Origin: Chthonomonas sp.
GTDB taxonomy: Bacteria > Armatimonadota > Fimbriimonadia > Fimbriimonadales > Fimbriimonadaceae
Direction of reading: 5' to 3'
DNA: 64,000 nt
Assembly: GCA_016788115.1 (NCBI GenBank)
Contig: JAEURR010000008.1
Span: 216,656 to 280,655 of the forward strand
Position 1 is the first letter of the stretch. Every line of letters starts with the position of its first letter. Below are positions 25,276 to 33,224 of this stretch, piece by piece. A program made the translations under genes and the position numbers. Below the pieces are notes generated by a model. That model ran no database searches and had not been told where the DNA came from. It worked only from the letters and a program-made list of their open reading frames with translations.

Positions 25276-26350
25276 GTTCGTACCGGGTGTTGCGGCGGTG
25301 CGGCTTGTAGCCCGCATCGGCGATGACCCGGCAGAATTCCTCCTCATTCAGAATGAACTTGCTGCCCGCTGCGCTCACCACATTCTCTTCAATCATGATC
25401 GAGCCAAAATCGTTCGCCCCGTATCCCAGGGCCAACTGCGCGATCTTGGGCCCTTGAGTCAGGATCGATACCTGCAGGTTCGGGATGTTGTCCAAGAATA
25501 TACGCGCGACGGCGACGGTTCGCAGGTAATCGAACCCGCTCGCCTTGTGCAAAATCGGCAGTTGTGTGTCCTCGGGCTGGAAGTTCCACGCGATGAAGGC
25601 GCGAAACGGATTGCATTCGTCTTGCAGGTCACGAATGCGCTGCAGGTGTTCTACTCGATCGTCAAGCGTCTCGACGTGCCCGAACATCATGCTCGCGGTG
25701 CTGCGTATTCCCAGTTCCGAAGCGGCGCGCATGCACGCAAGCCACTCATCGGTCGTGTCCTTGTACGGGGCAATGATGCCGCGGACTCGGTCCACCAGGA
25801 TCTCACCGCCCGCACCCGGGATCGAATGCAAACCGGCAGCCTTGAGTCGCCCCAGCGTCTCGGAGAGCTTGAGTTTCGAAATGTGAGCAATGTAGATGAT
25901 TTCTGCGGGGCTGAGTGCATGGAGGATAACTGAGGGGTACCTTTCCATGATCAAGCTGAAGATGTGCTCGTAGTAGTCAATCTTGAGCTTAGGGTTAAGG
26001 CCTCCCTGGAAGAGAATCTCAACACCGCCCTTGTCCACCGTGTCGCCCACCTTGCGCAGGATCTCGTCGTCGGTCAGAAGGTAGCCCTCGTCGTGTCCGG
26101 GAACCCGATAGAACGCACAGAATTTGCACCGGACCCAGCAGACGTTCGTGTAGTTCAAGATCCGGCCAATGACGTACGAAACCGTGTTTCCGGGCACGAG
26201 CTGCTGCCTGCGGTGGTTCGCCATCGTGGCGAGCTCGATGAGGTTCGGATGCTCGTAAAGGACCCGGGCATCCTGAGCGGTGATTCGCTCATTCGAGAAG
26301 ACTTTTTCTGCGATGGCTTCGATAGCGGCAGGCGAAGCAGAGACGCTCAT
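25262..26350 (-). CDS. mqnC: cyclic dehypoxanthinyl futalosine synthase (radical SAM)
   Basis: The 362-residue protein carries the radical-SAM cluster motif CWVRCKFCAFYR (CxxxCxxC), preceded by GRILNYTNVC, and further MqnC markers FQGGLNPKLKIDYYE, HALSPAEI, GLHSIPGAGGEILVDRVR and FIAWNFQPEDTQL. It cyclises dehypoxanthine futalosine in the futalosine route to menaquinone. The partner genes mqnA, mqnB and mqnD are not in the window; a candidate deaminase lies at 51.9 kb. TATCAT stands seven bases before ATG, with AGGAGG in between but only one base from ATG, so leaderless initiation fits better than Shine-Dalgarno initiation. Confidence 0.92.
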   Translation of the reverse strand: MSVSASPAAIEAIAEKVFSNERITAQDARVLYEHPNLIELATMANHRRQQLVPGNTVSYVIGRILNYTNVCWVRCKFCAFYRVPGHDEGYLLTDDEILRKVGDTVDKGGVEILFQGGLNPKLKIDYYEHIFSLIMERYPSVILHALSPAEIIYIAHISKLKLSETLGRLKAAGLHSIPGAGGEILVDRVRGIIAPYKDTTDEWLACMRAASELGIRSTASMMFGHVETLDDRVEHLQRIRDLQDECNPFRAFIAWNFQPEDTQLPILHKASGFDYLRTVAVARIFLDNIPNLQVSILTQGPKIAQLALGYGANDFGSIMIEENVVSAAGSKFILNEEEFCRVIADAGYKPHRRNTRYELIEA

Positions 26351-26357
26351 GCCTCCT

Positions 26358-26363
26358 ATGATA
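26358..26363 (-). promoter_or_regulatory. -10 hexamer TATCAT of mqnC, leaderless geometry
   Basis: Minus-strand TATCAT, then AGGAGGC, then ATG 26350. The spacing of seven bases places the predicted start site at the ATG. Confidence 0.4.
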
Positions 26364-26425
26364 CCTACGAACTTTCACTCGCGGCTGAAATAATGAACCT
26401 AGTAGACTTTTTTCTACCTCTTCTC

Positions 26426-26454
26426 TTGACATGGCCCCGATGCCCGGATATTAT
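26426..26454 (+). promoter_or_regulatory. near-consensus promoter, leaderless, of DinB-like gene
   Basis: TTGACA (26426-26431), a 17-base spacer and TATTAT (26449-26454), then six bases and ATG 26461. This is the clearest promoter in the window and its predicted start site is the A of the start codon. Confidence 0.75.
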
Positions 26455-26460
26455 TGCGCC

Positions 26461-26934
26461 ATGGACATCAAAGAACTCATCATTTCTCAGTCCGTGAAGA
26501 ATTCGAACGAACTCTTCCATGCCGCTCGTAAAGTGCCAGCGGACAAGCTCACGTGGAGACCCCTAGACGCAGGTCGCCACGTTCTGGATCTTTGCCAGGA
26601 GTGCGCGCTGTCGCCACTGTGGTCGGTTGAGATGCTCCACTCACGCAGATGCCCCGACTTCACGCCTGAGATGATGGCGGAGTTCGAGGCGATGAAGGAG
26701 AAGCTGACAGACCTCGATGCCTGCGAAGCCGCCTGCAAGAAGAATCTTGAAACCCTTGCCGAAGCGGTCCGTGCATTCCCCGATGCAGACTGGGGCAGCA
26801 CGCTCACGCTTCCTTGGGGCGTCGAGAAGGAGTACAGCTTTGCCGCGATCGGCATGATCCACTACTGGAACGCTGTCTACCACACGGGTCAGGTCAACTA
26901 CATTCAGACTCTGTACGGCGATCACAGCATGTAA
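26461..26934 (+). CDS. DinB-like four-helix protein
   Basis: The 157-residue protein is all-helical. It starts MDIKELIISQSVKNSNELFHAARKV and has a helix with PADKLTWRPLDAGRHVLDLCQECA and a last helix with IGMIHYWNAVYHTGQVNYIQTLYG, the layout of the DinB/YfiT-like superfamily of metal-binding enzymes and thiol transferases. In that family three His bind the metal; here HVLDLCQ and YHTGQ supply candidates, but one position looks replaced. ATG 26461 is set by the promoter six bases upstream. A bidirectional hairpin separates it from rpsD. Confidence 0.7.
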   Translation: MDIKELIISQSVKNSNELFHAARKVPADKLTWRPLDAGRHVLDLCQECALSPLWSVEMLHSRRCPDFTPEMMAEFEAMKEKLTDLDACEAACKKNLETLAEAVRAFPDADWGSTLTLPWGVEKEYSFAAIGMIHYWNAVYHTGQVNYIQTLYGDHSM

Positions 26935-26939
26935 AACAA

Positions 26940-26974
26940 ATGCAGGGTCGATCCGATATGGATCGACCCTGCAT
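26940..26974. terminator. perfect 15-bp bidirectional hairpin between DinB-like gene and rpsD
   Basis: ATGCAGGGTCGATCC (26940-26954) and its exact complement (26960-26974) flank GATAT. It serves both converging genes. No T-run of four or more follows on either side. Confidence 0.75.
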
Positions 26975-26990
26975 GATCTTTCTCCCGCTC

Positions 26991-27599
26991 TTAGCGAGCG
27001 TAGAATTCGACCACTGCCTGCTCGTTAAAGAAGTTCGGGAAGTCTTCCCGCTCCGGAAGAGCAATGATCTTGCCGGCCATGCTGGCGACGTCTACTTCGA
27101 TGTAGGCCGGTACCGGCGCACCTTCGTAGTGATTCATCTTGGCGATGCCGGTGCTGCTCTCTCGCGAGCGCACTCCGATGACGTCCCCCACCCGGCAGGT
27201 GTAGCTGGGGATGTTCACGATGCTGCCGTTGACGGTCACGTGTCGGTGCACCACCATCTGTCGAGCCTGGAAAATCGACTTGGCGTAGCCCAATCGGTAG
27301 ACGACGGTCGCCAGTCGAAGCTCAAGGAGCCGCAAAAAGTTGAGGGAGCTGTTTCCGTGCATGCGCTGGGCGCGATCAAATGTGCGGCGAAACTGCTTTT
27401 CCATCACGTGATAGTGACGGCGAATGACCTGCTTGGCCAAAAGCTGCTCACCATACTCGCTGGTGCGGCGGTCGCGCATGTTCGGACCGTGCTGGCCAGC
27501 CGGGTAGGGCCGCTTAGCGCTCGGGCACTTTGCTTTGCCCCAGATGTTAAAGCCGACGCGTCGGCAAATGTCTGTTTTTCTTCCTCGATACGTTGCCAT
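26991..27599 (-). CDS. rpsD: 30S ribosomal protein S4
   Basis: From ATG 27599 the protein has 202 residues and begins MATYRGRKTDICRRVGFNIWG; an upstream in-frame extension is not S4-like. Characteristic S4 stretches are YPAGQHGPNMRDRRTSEYGEQL, EKQFRRTFDRAQ, LNFLRLLELRLATVVYRLGYAKS and the S4 RNA-binding domain ARQMVVHRHVTVNG. S4 nucleates 30S assembly by binding 16S rRNA. It stands alone here, not in an rpsM-rpsK-rpoA operon. A long leader with a 9-bp stem ending ten bases before the ATG could allow S4 to regulate its own translation. Confidence 0.96.
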   Translation of the reverse strand: MATYRGRKTDICRRVGFNIWGKAKCPSAKRPYPAGQHGPNMRDRRTSEYGEQLLAKQVIRRHYHVMEKQFRRTFDRAQRMHGNSSLNFLRLLELRLATVVYRLGYAKSIFQARQMVVHRHVTVNGSIVNIPSYTCRVGDVIGVRSRESSTGIAKMNHYEGAPVPAYIEVDVASMAGKIIALPEREDFPNFFNEQAVVEFYAR

Positions 27600-27717
27600 G
27601 ATTTTTTTCTGAACTTCTGGTTCCCTTCGTTTCCTTCTGTGCACCGGGAAGTTCAGGACGGTGAGCGACCCAGCAGCCAACTTTCTCGCTCGTACCGATG
27701 CACGAATCTGAAGTATA
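27600..27717 (-). promoter_or_regulatory. rpsD promoter -10 and leader hairpin
   Basis: Minus-strand TATACT lies at 27712-27717. The leader then holds CTGAACTTC (27648-27656) and its exact complement GAAGTTCAG (27609-27617) around 30 bases that include GAAGGAAACG. The second arm ends ten bases before ATG 27599. S4 is known to control its own leader in other bacteria; that it does so here is inferred. Confidence 0.4.
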
Positions 27718-27723
27718 GCACTC

Positions 27724-28194
27724 CTATTGCTGCCAATGCATCTCCATGTCGTCGGCTTGAGCTTGGAGCAGGTTCAGTTGGCCATCGTGATAGGCCATGT
27801 GGTTCGCGCACAGCGTCGCAGCAGTCACGCCATTGACCGTGTCACCATTCGGGAGCTCGATACCACCCCACAGCATTTCATCGGACTTGCCGCGGAGCGC
27901 ATCGCAGACGCTCGCCGCAGACTCTCGAAGCTCCGCGAGCAGTGCCGACTTGGAGCGGGATTCATCCGGTGCGACGCACCACGACTCGAATGGCCAAGGA
28001 CCGGGGTCTACACCAGCGAGTCTCGATGCCACCCGCCGATTGACTACCGCGACTTCGTGCGTGAAGTCGACGGGGGCTCGGCCGTGCGGCACCGAGCCAA
28101 GCAGAATTGACTCGTCCATCGCTTCAAGATCGTCCGCGTAGCGTGCTGCGTTCGCTTCTACTTGCGATGCCAGAAATTCGGAAAGACTTCCCAT
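27724..28194 (-). CDS. DinB-like protein
   Basis: This encodes 156 residues from ATG 28194 (MGSLSEFLASQVEANAARYADDLEAM). It is helical, with DFTHEVAVVNRRVASRL near the first metal-site helix and CANHMAYHDGQLNLLQAQAD at the end, both typical of DinB-superfamily proteins, where H of the central helix and HxxxH near the C-terminus bind metal. TAGAAT seven bases upstream supports this start over ATG 28203. Substrate unknown. It is not closely similar to the other DinB-like protein 800 bases away. Confidence 0.7.
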   Translation of the reverse strand: MGSLSEFLASQVEANAARYADDLEAMDESILLGSVPHGRAPVDFTHEVAVVNRRVASRLAGVDPGPWPFESWCVAPDESRSKSALLAELRESAASVCDALRGKSDEMLWGGIELPNGDTVNGVTAATLCANHMAYHDGQLNLLQAQADDMEMHWQQ

Positions 28195-28201
28195 GATCGG
28201 C

Positions 28202-28207
28202 ATTCTA
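28202..28207 (-). promoter_or_regulatory. -10 hexamer TAGAAT of second DinB-like gene, leaderless geometry
   Basis: Minus-strand TAGAAT, seven bases, ATG 28194. It overlaps the alternative upstream ATG. Confidence 0.4.
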
Positions 28208-28266
28208 GCAGAGCCCGCACCCCTGACCGCGAACGAGGATTGCAAGTACACTCCTAACCCGAAGCA

Positions 28267-29193
28267 ATGGAGCTACTCGGAAGAACCTTGATTCTGCGTA
28301 CCGCAGCGATGCCGTGGATCGAGCGGCTTGTGAGGCGCTCCCGCCTTTTCCGGCCCCTAGTCGGCCGCTTCGTTGCTGGAGATACTCTTGAGTCGGCCAT
28401 GGGGCCAGCAGAAGCCCTCTGCGAGCGAGGGTTCAGAGTGAGCTTGGACCTGCTCGGAGAGAACACACATGATCGCGTCGAAGCGGTTAAGGCAAAGGAC
28501 GCGTACATTGACATGCTCGAACGCGTCCATGCCAGCCCGCACGCGGCCAGCATGAACATCTCGATCAAGATGACTCAGTGCGGTCTGGACCTCGATGAAT
28601 CCTTCGCCGAAGAACAGTTCCGTGAAGTCCTTAAGGTTGCCGCGAAGTACGACCAATTTGTCCGAGTGGATATGGAAGCGAGCGACTACACGGAGCGCAC
28701 GATCTCGATGATCGAGCGGGTTTTTCCGGACCACAAGAGTACGGGCACGGTCCTCCAGAGCTATCTTTACCGCACTCCGGACGATGCGCAGCGAATGATC
28801 CGCCTGGGTGCCCGGGTGAGGATTGTCAAGGGTGCCTACCTCGAGCCCGAATCGGTGGCGTTCCCCAAGAAGAGCGATGTCGATGCAAAGTACATCGAGG
28901 TCGCAAAGGAGCTGATGATGCACGGCAACTATCCCGCCATCGCAACCCACGATGAGAGCATCATCCGCCACTTGAAAGCATGGGCGGACGAACAAGGTAT
29001 CGCCAAGGAACGATTTGAGTGGCAAATGCTCTACGGAATCCGCCGGGACCTGCAGGACTCTCTTCGACAACAAGGCTACAACGTCCGGGTGTACATTCCA
29101 TTCGGCGACCAGTGGTACCCATACTTCACGCGCCGACTCGCGGAACGCCCCGCGAACGCGCTGTTTATTTTCAAGAGCCTGTTTCGGGGCTAA
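28267..29193 (+). CDS. putA/prodh: proline dehydrogenase
   Basis: The 308-residue protein is a monofunctional proline dehydrogenase with the FAD-binding TIM barrel: VSLDLLGENTHDRVEA at the start, SIKMTQCGLDLDE, VRVDMEASDYTERT, TVLQSYLYRTPDDAQ, VRIVKGAYLEPESVAF (KGAY, a core flavin and proline-site motif), AIATHDESII, EWQMLYGIRRDLQ and RVYIPFGDQWYPYFTRRLAERP. It oxidises proline to pyrroline-5-carboxylate and passes electrons to the quinone pool. The P5C dehydrogenase is not adjacent. TACACT lies 14 bases upstream of ATG. Confidence 0.93.
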   Translation: MELLGRTLILRTAAMPWIERLVRRSRLFRPLVGRFVAGDTLESAMGPAEALCERGFRVSLDLLGENTHDRVEAVKAKDAYIDMLERVHASPHAASMNISIKMTQCGLDLDESFAEEQFREVLKVAAKYDQFVRVDMEASDYTERTISMIERVFPDHKSTGTVLQSYLYRTPDDAQRMIRLGARVRIVKGAYLEPESVAFPKKSDVDAKYIEVAKELMMHGNYPAIATHDESIIRHLKAWADEQGIAKERFEWQMLYGIRRDLQDSLRQQGYNVRVYIPFGDQWYPYFTRRLAERPANALFIFKSLFRG

Positions 29194-29241
29194 GTTGCAG
29201 TTATTTCACCATAAGTACATTTATCGGTGTACACTATTCGC

Positions 29242-29263
29242 ATCGCATACATTTGTACGCGAT
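29242..29263. repeat. imperfect palindrome upstream of PEP-CTERM gene
   Basis: ATCGCATAC (29242-29250) and GTACGCGAT (29255-29263) are complementary at eight of nine positions around ATTT. It lies 23 bases before ATG 29287, between a TACACT box (29229-29234) and the ribosome-binding site, so it could be an operator or a leader hairpin. Confidence 0.35.
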
Positions 29264-29286
29264 CTTAGGTTATTTGGAGAGGACAT

Positions 29287-29922
29287 ATGAATAGATTTTT
29301 TGTAACGGTCGGGCTTGCCGTCGCGGGTGTCTCGGCCCATGCTGCCATCGTCAATGCAAGCTTTGAGAACCCTGCCCAACTTTCAGGGAGCTTTACGCAA
29401 ATTACTCCCCCGGGCTGGGTCTCGGATGGGATTGCAGGGGTATGGCGCTACAATACAGGCAGTCTGCACTTCGCTGTAACCCCTCCAGATGGCTCACAGG
29501 TGGGATATCTCAACGCAAGAGTTTTGGCCCAGACCACTACTACAGTGCTAGAACAAGGAATCACAACGCTTTTGTGGTTCTCTGGCCGACGATTTGACTC
29601 CTTGGAGGGCGTGAGCCAAGTTGAGCTGTGGGCTGGCGGTTCGCTCAGTTCAACTGGCGCGATGACAGGTGGCTCGCTGCTCAACTCAAGGGTCATTGCC
29701 GTGGCAGACGTTACCAAGGGAGCTTGGAAGGAGTTTAGCTTCAACTACACTGCGGGCGCAAACGATCCTAACTTGGGCAAGAACCTGACGATTCGATTCG
29801 TGAAGACGTCTGGCGGTCAGATCGACTTCGATCACGTCCGGCTCAACACCGTTCCCGAGCCCGCGACGTTCCTTGCGATCGGTCTGGGAGTGGTTGCACT
29901 TGCCGCTCGGCGACGAAGGTAA
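29287..29922 (+). CDS. PEP-CTERM sorted secreted protein
   Basis: The 211-residue protein has a signal peptide (MNRFFVTVGLAVAGVSAHA), a beta-sandwich middle (NASFENPAQLSG and a jelly-roll-like body ending GQIDFDHVRLNT) and a C-terminal sorting signal VPEPATFLAIGLGVVALAA followed by RRRR. This is the classical PEP-CTERM tripartite tail (Pro-Glu-Pro, hydrophobic helix, basic end) that exosortase cleaves. No exosortase gene is in the window. GGAGAGGACAT precedes the ATG. The function of the mature domain is unknown; similar ones occur in biofilm-matrix proteins. Confidence 0.85.
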   Translation: MNRFFVTVGLAVAGVSAHAAIVNASFENPAQLSGSFTQITPPGWVSDGIAGVWRYNTGSLHFAVTPPDGSQVGYLNARVLAQTTTTVLEQGITTLLWFSGRRFDSLEGVSQVELWAGGSLSSTGAMTGGSLLNSRVIAVADVTKGAWKEFSFNYTAGANDPNLGKNLTIRFVKTSGGQIDFDHVRLNTVPEPATFLAIGLGVVALAARRRR

Positions 29923-29944
29923 CCATCTAGCTCGGTGAATGCTT

Positions 29945-29974
29945 GACTAGCCACTTCATCAGAGGTGGCTAGTC
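29945..29974. terminator. 10-bp hairpin between convergent PEP-CTERM and carboxylase genes
   Basis: GACTAGCCAC (29945-29954) pairs exactly with GTGGCTAGTC (29965-29974) across a ten-base loop. It lies in the 57-base gap between converging genes. There is no T-tract. Confidence 0.6.
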
Positions 29975-29979
29975 TGCTC

Positions 29980-31485
29980 TTAATCGGTCGAACGGAACCG
30001 GTCATTCAGCGCCCAACTCGACTGCGCCGCCGTGATTCCCGCCGTTTCATGCGATCCTCCACCGGTGCGCGCGTGCTCCACCAGATTGGCGAGTTCCGCG
30101 GGGTGCTCCCCCGAGTCCGTGAGTAGTCTTGGATGCCGGGACAGATACGCAGTGTCAAATCGTCCATCTTGAAAGTCCTTGTCTTTCAAGATGTTGAGGA
30201 TCGACGGGATGTTCGTCCTGACCCCTAGAATATGGGTGTCTTCCAGCGCTCCGATCAAGCGCATGCGCGCCGCTTCTCGGGTTGAACCGTGCGCGATGAC
30301 CTTGGCTACCAGGCTGTCGTAGAAGCGCGAAATCTCGCCTCCTTCCGCATAACCCGTGTCCACGCGAATTCCCGGTCCTACAGGCATCGCGAACCCGAGC
30401 AAGGGCCCGATGCTCGGCATGAATCCTTTCGAGGCGTCCTCGGCAACGATGCGTGCTTCGATGGCGTGTCCGTGAATTGCGCCTCGATCGCCAGCCAGGA
30501 TCGATGGGTGGACGTGGTCGGCCAAAGACTCGCCGCGAGCCACAAGGATTTGCAGCGCAACCAGATCAACACCGGTGATGAGCTCGCTCACGGGGTGCTC
30601 TACTTGCAGCCGCGCGTTCACTTCGAGGAAGTAGTACTCGCCAGTGGAGGGGTCGAGCATGAACTCGACGGTCCCCGCACCAACGTACTTAGCCGCGAGC
30701 GCGAGCCGGGTTGCGCTCTGCCGCATACTCTCCCACATCGTGTCCGTCATCGCGACCGACGGTGCCTCTTCGATGAGCTTCTGATGGCGGCGCTGGATGC
30801 TGCACTCGCGTTCATAGAACACGGCAACGTTGCCGTGCCCATCGGCCACGAACTGAACCTCGATATGGCGCGGACTCTCTACCAGCTTTTCAACCATCAT
30901 CGCGCCGTCGCCGAAAGCGGCCAGTGCCTCAGCGCTCGCCACCTCAAGCGACGGGATGAATGCCTCAACAGAAGACACCGCGCGCATACCGCGCCCGCCA
31001 CCACCGGCGCTGGCTTTGAGCATCACCGGGAATCCGATTTCCTCGCTCGCCGCGAGCAATTCCTCTGACGTCGCTCCGGGGCGGAACAGACCCGGCGTCA
31101 CCGGAACGTTGTTTGCTTCAGCAAGTCCCTTGGATCGGATCTTGTCACCCAGCGCGCGCATCGCATCGCCACTCGGGCCAACAAAAGTGATCCCTGCCGC
31201 AGTACAGGCATCGACGAAATCGGCCCGCTCGCTCAAGAAACCGTAGCCGGGATGAACTGCGTCAGCCCCGATCTCACGCGCTGCCTCGACGAGCGTATCC
31301 ATTCGCAAATAGCTGGTGCTAGGCTCCGGCTCACCAATCATCACGAGCTCGTCCGCAAGATTCGCATGGACCGAACGTGCATCGGCGTCGCTGGCCACGG
31401 CGACGGTCCGGATACCCATATCGCGGGCGGTGCGGATCACGCGGCAGGCAATCTCGCCGCGGTTGGCAATCAGTAGCTTCTTCAA
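29980..31485 (-). CDS. biotin carboxylase subunit of an acyl-CoA carboxylase
   Basis: The 501-residue protein begins MKKLLIANRGEIACRVIRT and has the biotin-carboxylase/ATP-grasp motifs: HPGYGFLSE, GDKIRSK, KASAGGGGRGMR (ATP glycine loop), ERECSIQRRHQK and EVNARLQVEHPVSE (catalytic base and metal site). It carboxylates biotin with ATP and bicarbonate. The ATG overlaps the stop of the enoyl-CoA hydratase gene by four bases. That partner resembles methylglutaconyl-CoA hydratase, so a methylcrotonyl-CoA carboxylase role (LiuD-like) in leucine breakdown is more likely than AccC. The biotin-carrier domain and the transferase subunit are not in the window. Confidence 0.85.
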   Translation of the reverse strand: MKKLLIANRGEIACRVIRTARDMGIRTVAVASDADARSVHANLADELVMIGEPEPSTSYLRMDTLVEAAREIGADAVHPGYGFLSERADFVDACTAAGITFVGPSGDAMRALGDKIRSKGLAEANNVPVTPGLFRPGATSEELLAASEEIGFPVMLKASAGGGGRGMRAVSSVEAFIPSLEVASAEALAAFGDGAMMVEKLVESPRHIEVQFVADGHGNVAVFYERECSIQRRHQKLIEEAPSVAMTDTMWESMRQSATRLALAAKYVGAGTVEFMLDPSTGEYYFLEVNARLQVEHPVSELITGVDLVALQILVARGESLADHVHPSILAGDRGAIHGHAIEARIVAEDASKGFMPSIGPLLGFAMPVGPGIRVDTGYAEGGEISRFYDSLVAKVIAHGSTREAARMRLIGALEDTHILGVRTNIPSILNILKDKDFQDGRFDTAYLSRHPRLLTDSGEHPAELANLVEHARTGGGSHETAGITAAQSSWALNDRFRSTD

Positions 31486-32243
31486 CTCTTACACCCCAGC
31501 ACAAACGATGCCTTGCGCTTCTCCAGAAATGCGGCGACTCCTTCCTTGGCCTCTTCCCCGCTCCGCGCCTCGGCTAGCCAGCGGGCGGACTCCTCCAAAG
31601 AGAGCGGCGCACACTGAGCAAGCTGCTTGGAGCGAGCCACTGCCTGCGGTCCGTTGGCCAGAACCAACTCAACTTGCCGTTTCAGTTCGATCCCAGCCGC
31701 CTCCATGGTGGGAACTTCGAAGTGCACGAGTCCGATCTGGCAGGCATGAGCCGCATCAAAAACGTCCGCGGTTGCGAACAGCCTGCGTGCGTGGCCATGG
31801 CCGATCTTGGGGATCACAAAGGGGCTGATCGTCGCGGGGATGAGCCCCAGCCTAACTTCGCTGAAGCAGAACTTAGTGCCGGTCACTGCGATGGCGACAT
31901 CTGCTGCGGCGACCAGGCCACACCCACCGCCAAAGGCGGCTCCGTGCGCGAGCACGACCACGACGGCGGGATTCTCGCACATCGCTTGGAAGAGCTTTGC
32001 GAGCTTTAGCGCATCGGCCTCGTTCTCAGCCTGCGTGTAGCCGGATGCCTTCCGCATCCAGTTCAGGTCCCCACCCGCGCAGAACGTAGGCCCGTTCCCC
32101 CGCAAGATGATGAGTCGTGTGTCGCCCCGAGTCGTAAAGACCTTGGTAAGCGCCTCGATCAGATCGTCGTTGAATGCATTTCGAACGTCCGGCCGATCGA
32201 GCGTAACAATCTTTACGGTTTCAAAGGTGTCGACATTGACCAT
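31482..32243 (-). CDS. enoyl-CoA hydratase/isomerase, LiuC-like
   Basis: The 253-residue crotonase-fold protein has TLDRPDVRNAFNDDL, LRGNGPTFCAGGDLNWMRKA (first oxyanion-hole strand), AHGAAFGGGCGLVAAADVAIA and FCFSEVRLGLIPATISPFVIPKIG (catalytic Glu region). The AGGDLNWMRK and ARRLFATADVFDA pieces recall methylglutaconyl-CoA hydratase rather than short-chain enoyl-CoA hydratase, and the coupled biotin carboxylase fits a leucine-degradation pair. CATAAT stands six bases before ATG 32243. The exact acyl-CoA substrate is inferred. Confidence 0.8.
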   Translation of the reverse strand: MVNVDTFETVKIVTLDRPDVRNAFNDDLIEALTKVFTTRGDTRLIILRGNGPTFCAGGDLNWMRKASGYTQAENEADALKLAKLFQAMCENPAVVVVLAHGAAFGGGCGLVAAADVAIAVTGTKFCFSEVRLGLIPATISPFVIPKIGHGHARRLFATADVFDAAHACQIGLVHFEVPTMEAAGIELKRQVELVLANGPQAVARSKQLAQCAPLSLEESARWLAEARSGEEAKEGVAAFLEKRKASFVLGCKS

Positions 32244-32249
32244 GCCTCG

Positions 32250-32255
32250 ATTATG
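32250..32255 (-). promoter_or_regulatory. -10 hexamer CATAAT, leaderless geometry, before hydratase gene
   Basis: Minus-strand CATAAT, six bases (CGAGGC), ATG 32243. Five of six bases match TATAAT. Confidence 0.4.
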
Positions 32256-32268
32256 GCGGAGCCCAACC

Positions 32269-32808
32269 TCAGGCGTGACCCTCCTTCATGAACCCCTCGA
32301 AGATTGGCAGATAGAACAGCCACTCCTCGCGTGCGACGGCCTTCAGGTATGCGGGGAGCGAGATGTAGGGGATGAAGTGCGGCCTCCGTGGGTTCGTCTT
32401 CAGCTTCATCTTTGCCTGCGTTGGCGTCTTATCACCCTTCTTCAGGTTGCACTTGCGGCAGCAAGCCACCAAATTGTCCCAGGATTGCGGCCCACCCATC
32501 CACCTCGGGATCACGTGGTCGATGGTCAAGTCCTTGCCCCTGATCCCGCAGTACTGGCAAGTATAGGCATCCCGCGCGAGGACGCTGTGCCTCGAAAGTC
32601 TCAGTTGTGGCAACGGTCTCCGAACGTGGTAGCGCATCTTCACGATCGAAGGTGCGTTCATCGCTCCGCGTGCTGTGCCGATGTTGCGTGTTGATGCCTC
32701 AAGCACTTCGGCTTTCCCAAGCAGGATGAGCGCCATGGCTCGGCGAATATTGCACACGTTCAGTGGCTCGTAGTCAGAGTTTAGAAGCAGTACCTCATGA
32801 GCAGACAC
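32269..32808 (-). CDS. HNH endonuclease family protein
   Basis: From GTG 32808 the protein has 179 residues (SAHEVLLLNSDYEPLNVCNIRRA); GGAGG eight bases upstream decides this start over TTG 32823. The HNH region shows ACTCQYCG-like RDAYTCQYCGIRGKDLTIDHVIPRW, WDNLVACCRKCNLKKGDKTP and a basic tail: two CxxC knuckles bind zinc and DH is the active-site pair. This small stand-alone HNH family is widespread in bacteria and its substrate is mostly unknown. No restriction or phage genes surround it. The hydratase gene follows 26 bases downstream. Confidence 0.82.
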   Translation of the reverse strand: MSAHEVLLLNSDYEPLNVCNIRRAMALILLGKAEVLEASTRNIGTARGAMNAPSIVKMRYHVRRPLPQLRLSRHSVLARDAYTCQYCGIRGKDLTIDHVIPRWMGGPQSWDNLVACCRKCNLKKGDKTPTQAKMKLKTNPRRPHFIPYISLPAYLKAVAREEWLFYLPIFEGFMKEGHA

Positions 32809-33224
32809 GGTGATGTCCTCCAAGGGTTCCGACGCCGCGAATGAGACGCGCCGGGCGATCGGGGGTCATGGGTTGCGAGTCCGGCGACACATGATTTCGC
32901 GCCCTGGCAACCTTGCGGTGAGTGAGCAGAGAGGCACTAAAAAGGCCCGCAGACGAACATCTCCGAGCACTGACACACGAGTACGCGACTACACTTATCA
33001 TGGTGTCGGTCCACGTCTGCTCCCAACGTATCCGGAAGCCTGTTGAATGGCGTGCATCAAGCATGTGCTTCTATCGTACTAACGATAGTCTCCAACAAAA
33101 AGCCGCAATCCGAGCGAGAATTGATCGAAGTTGCAGCGTTGTTTCGGGCAAGTGATCGAATTTTGCGAACAAAATTGTAGCGATGGACGGAGTGATCCGT
33201 CGAAACTGCCGAGGGAAACACTAC
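32809..33224. other. 416-base divergent intergenic region with nested inverted repeats
   Basis: No coding signal is convincing between the HNH gene and the M48 peptidase gene. It holds a nested pair of stems: GCAGACG (32949-32955) with CGTCTGC (33014-33020), and inside it ACTGACAC (32969-32976) with GTGTCGGT (33003-33010, one wobble). Two short perfect palindromes follow, CTATCGT/ACGATAG (33071-33088) and AATTTTG/CAAAATT (33159-33176). Promoters for both genes must lie here. A small structured RNA or operators are possible. Confidence 0.35.

Noticed and set aside
32795..33064. Minus-strand frame of 89 codons upstream of the HNH gene
   Set aside because: It overlaps the HNH start region, has no ribosome-binding site and no domain.
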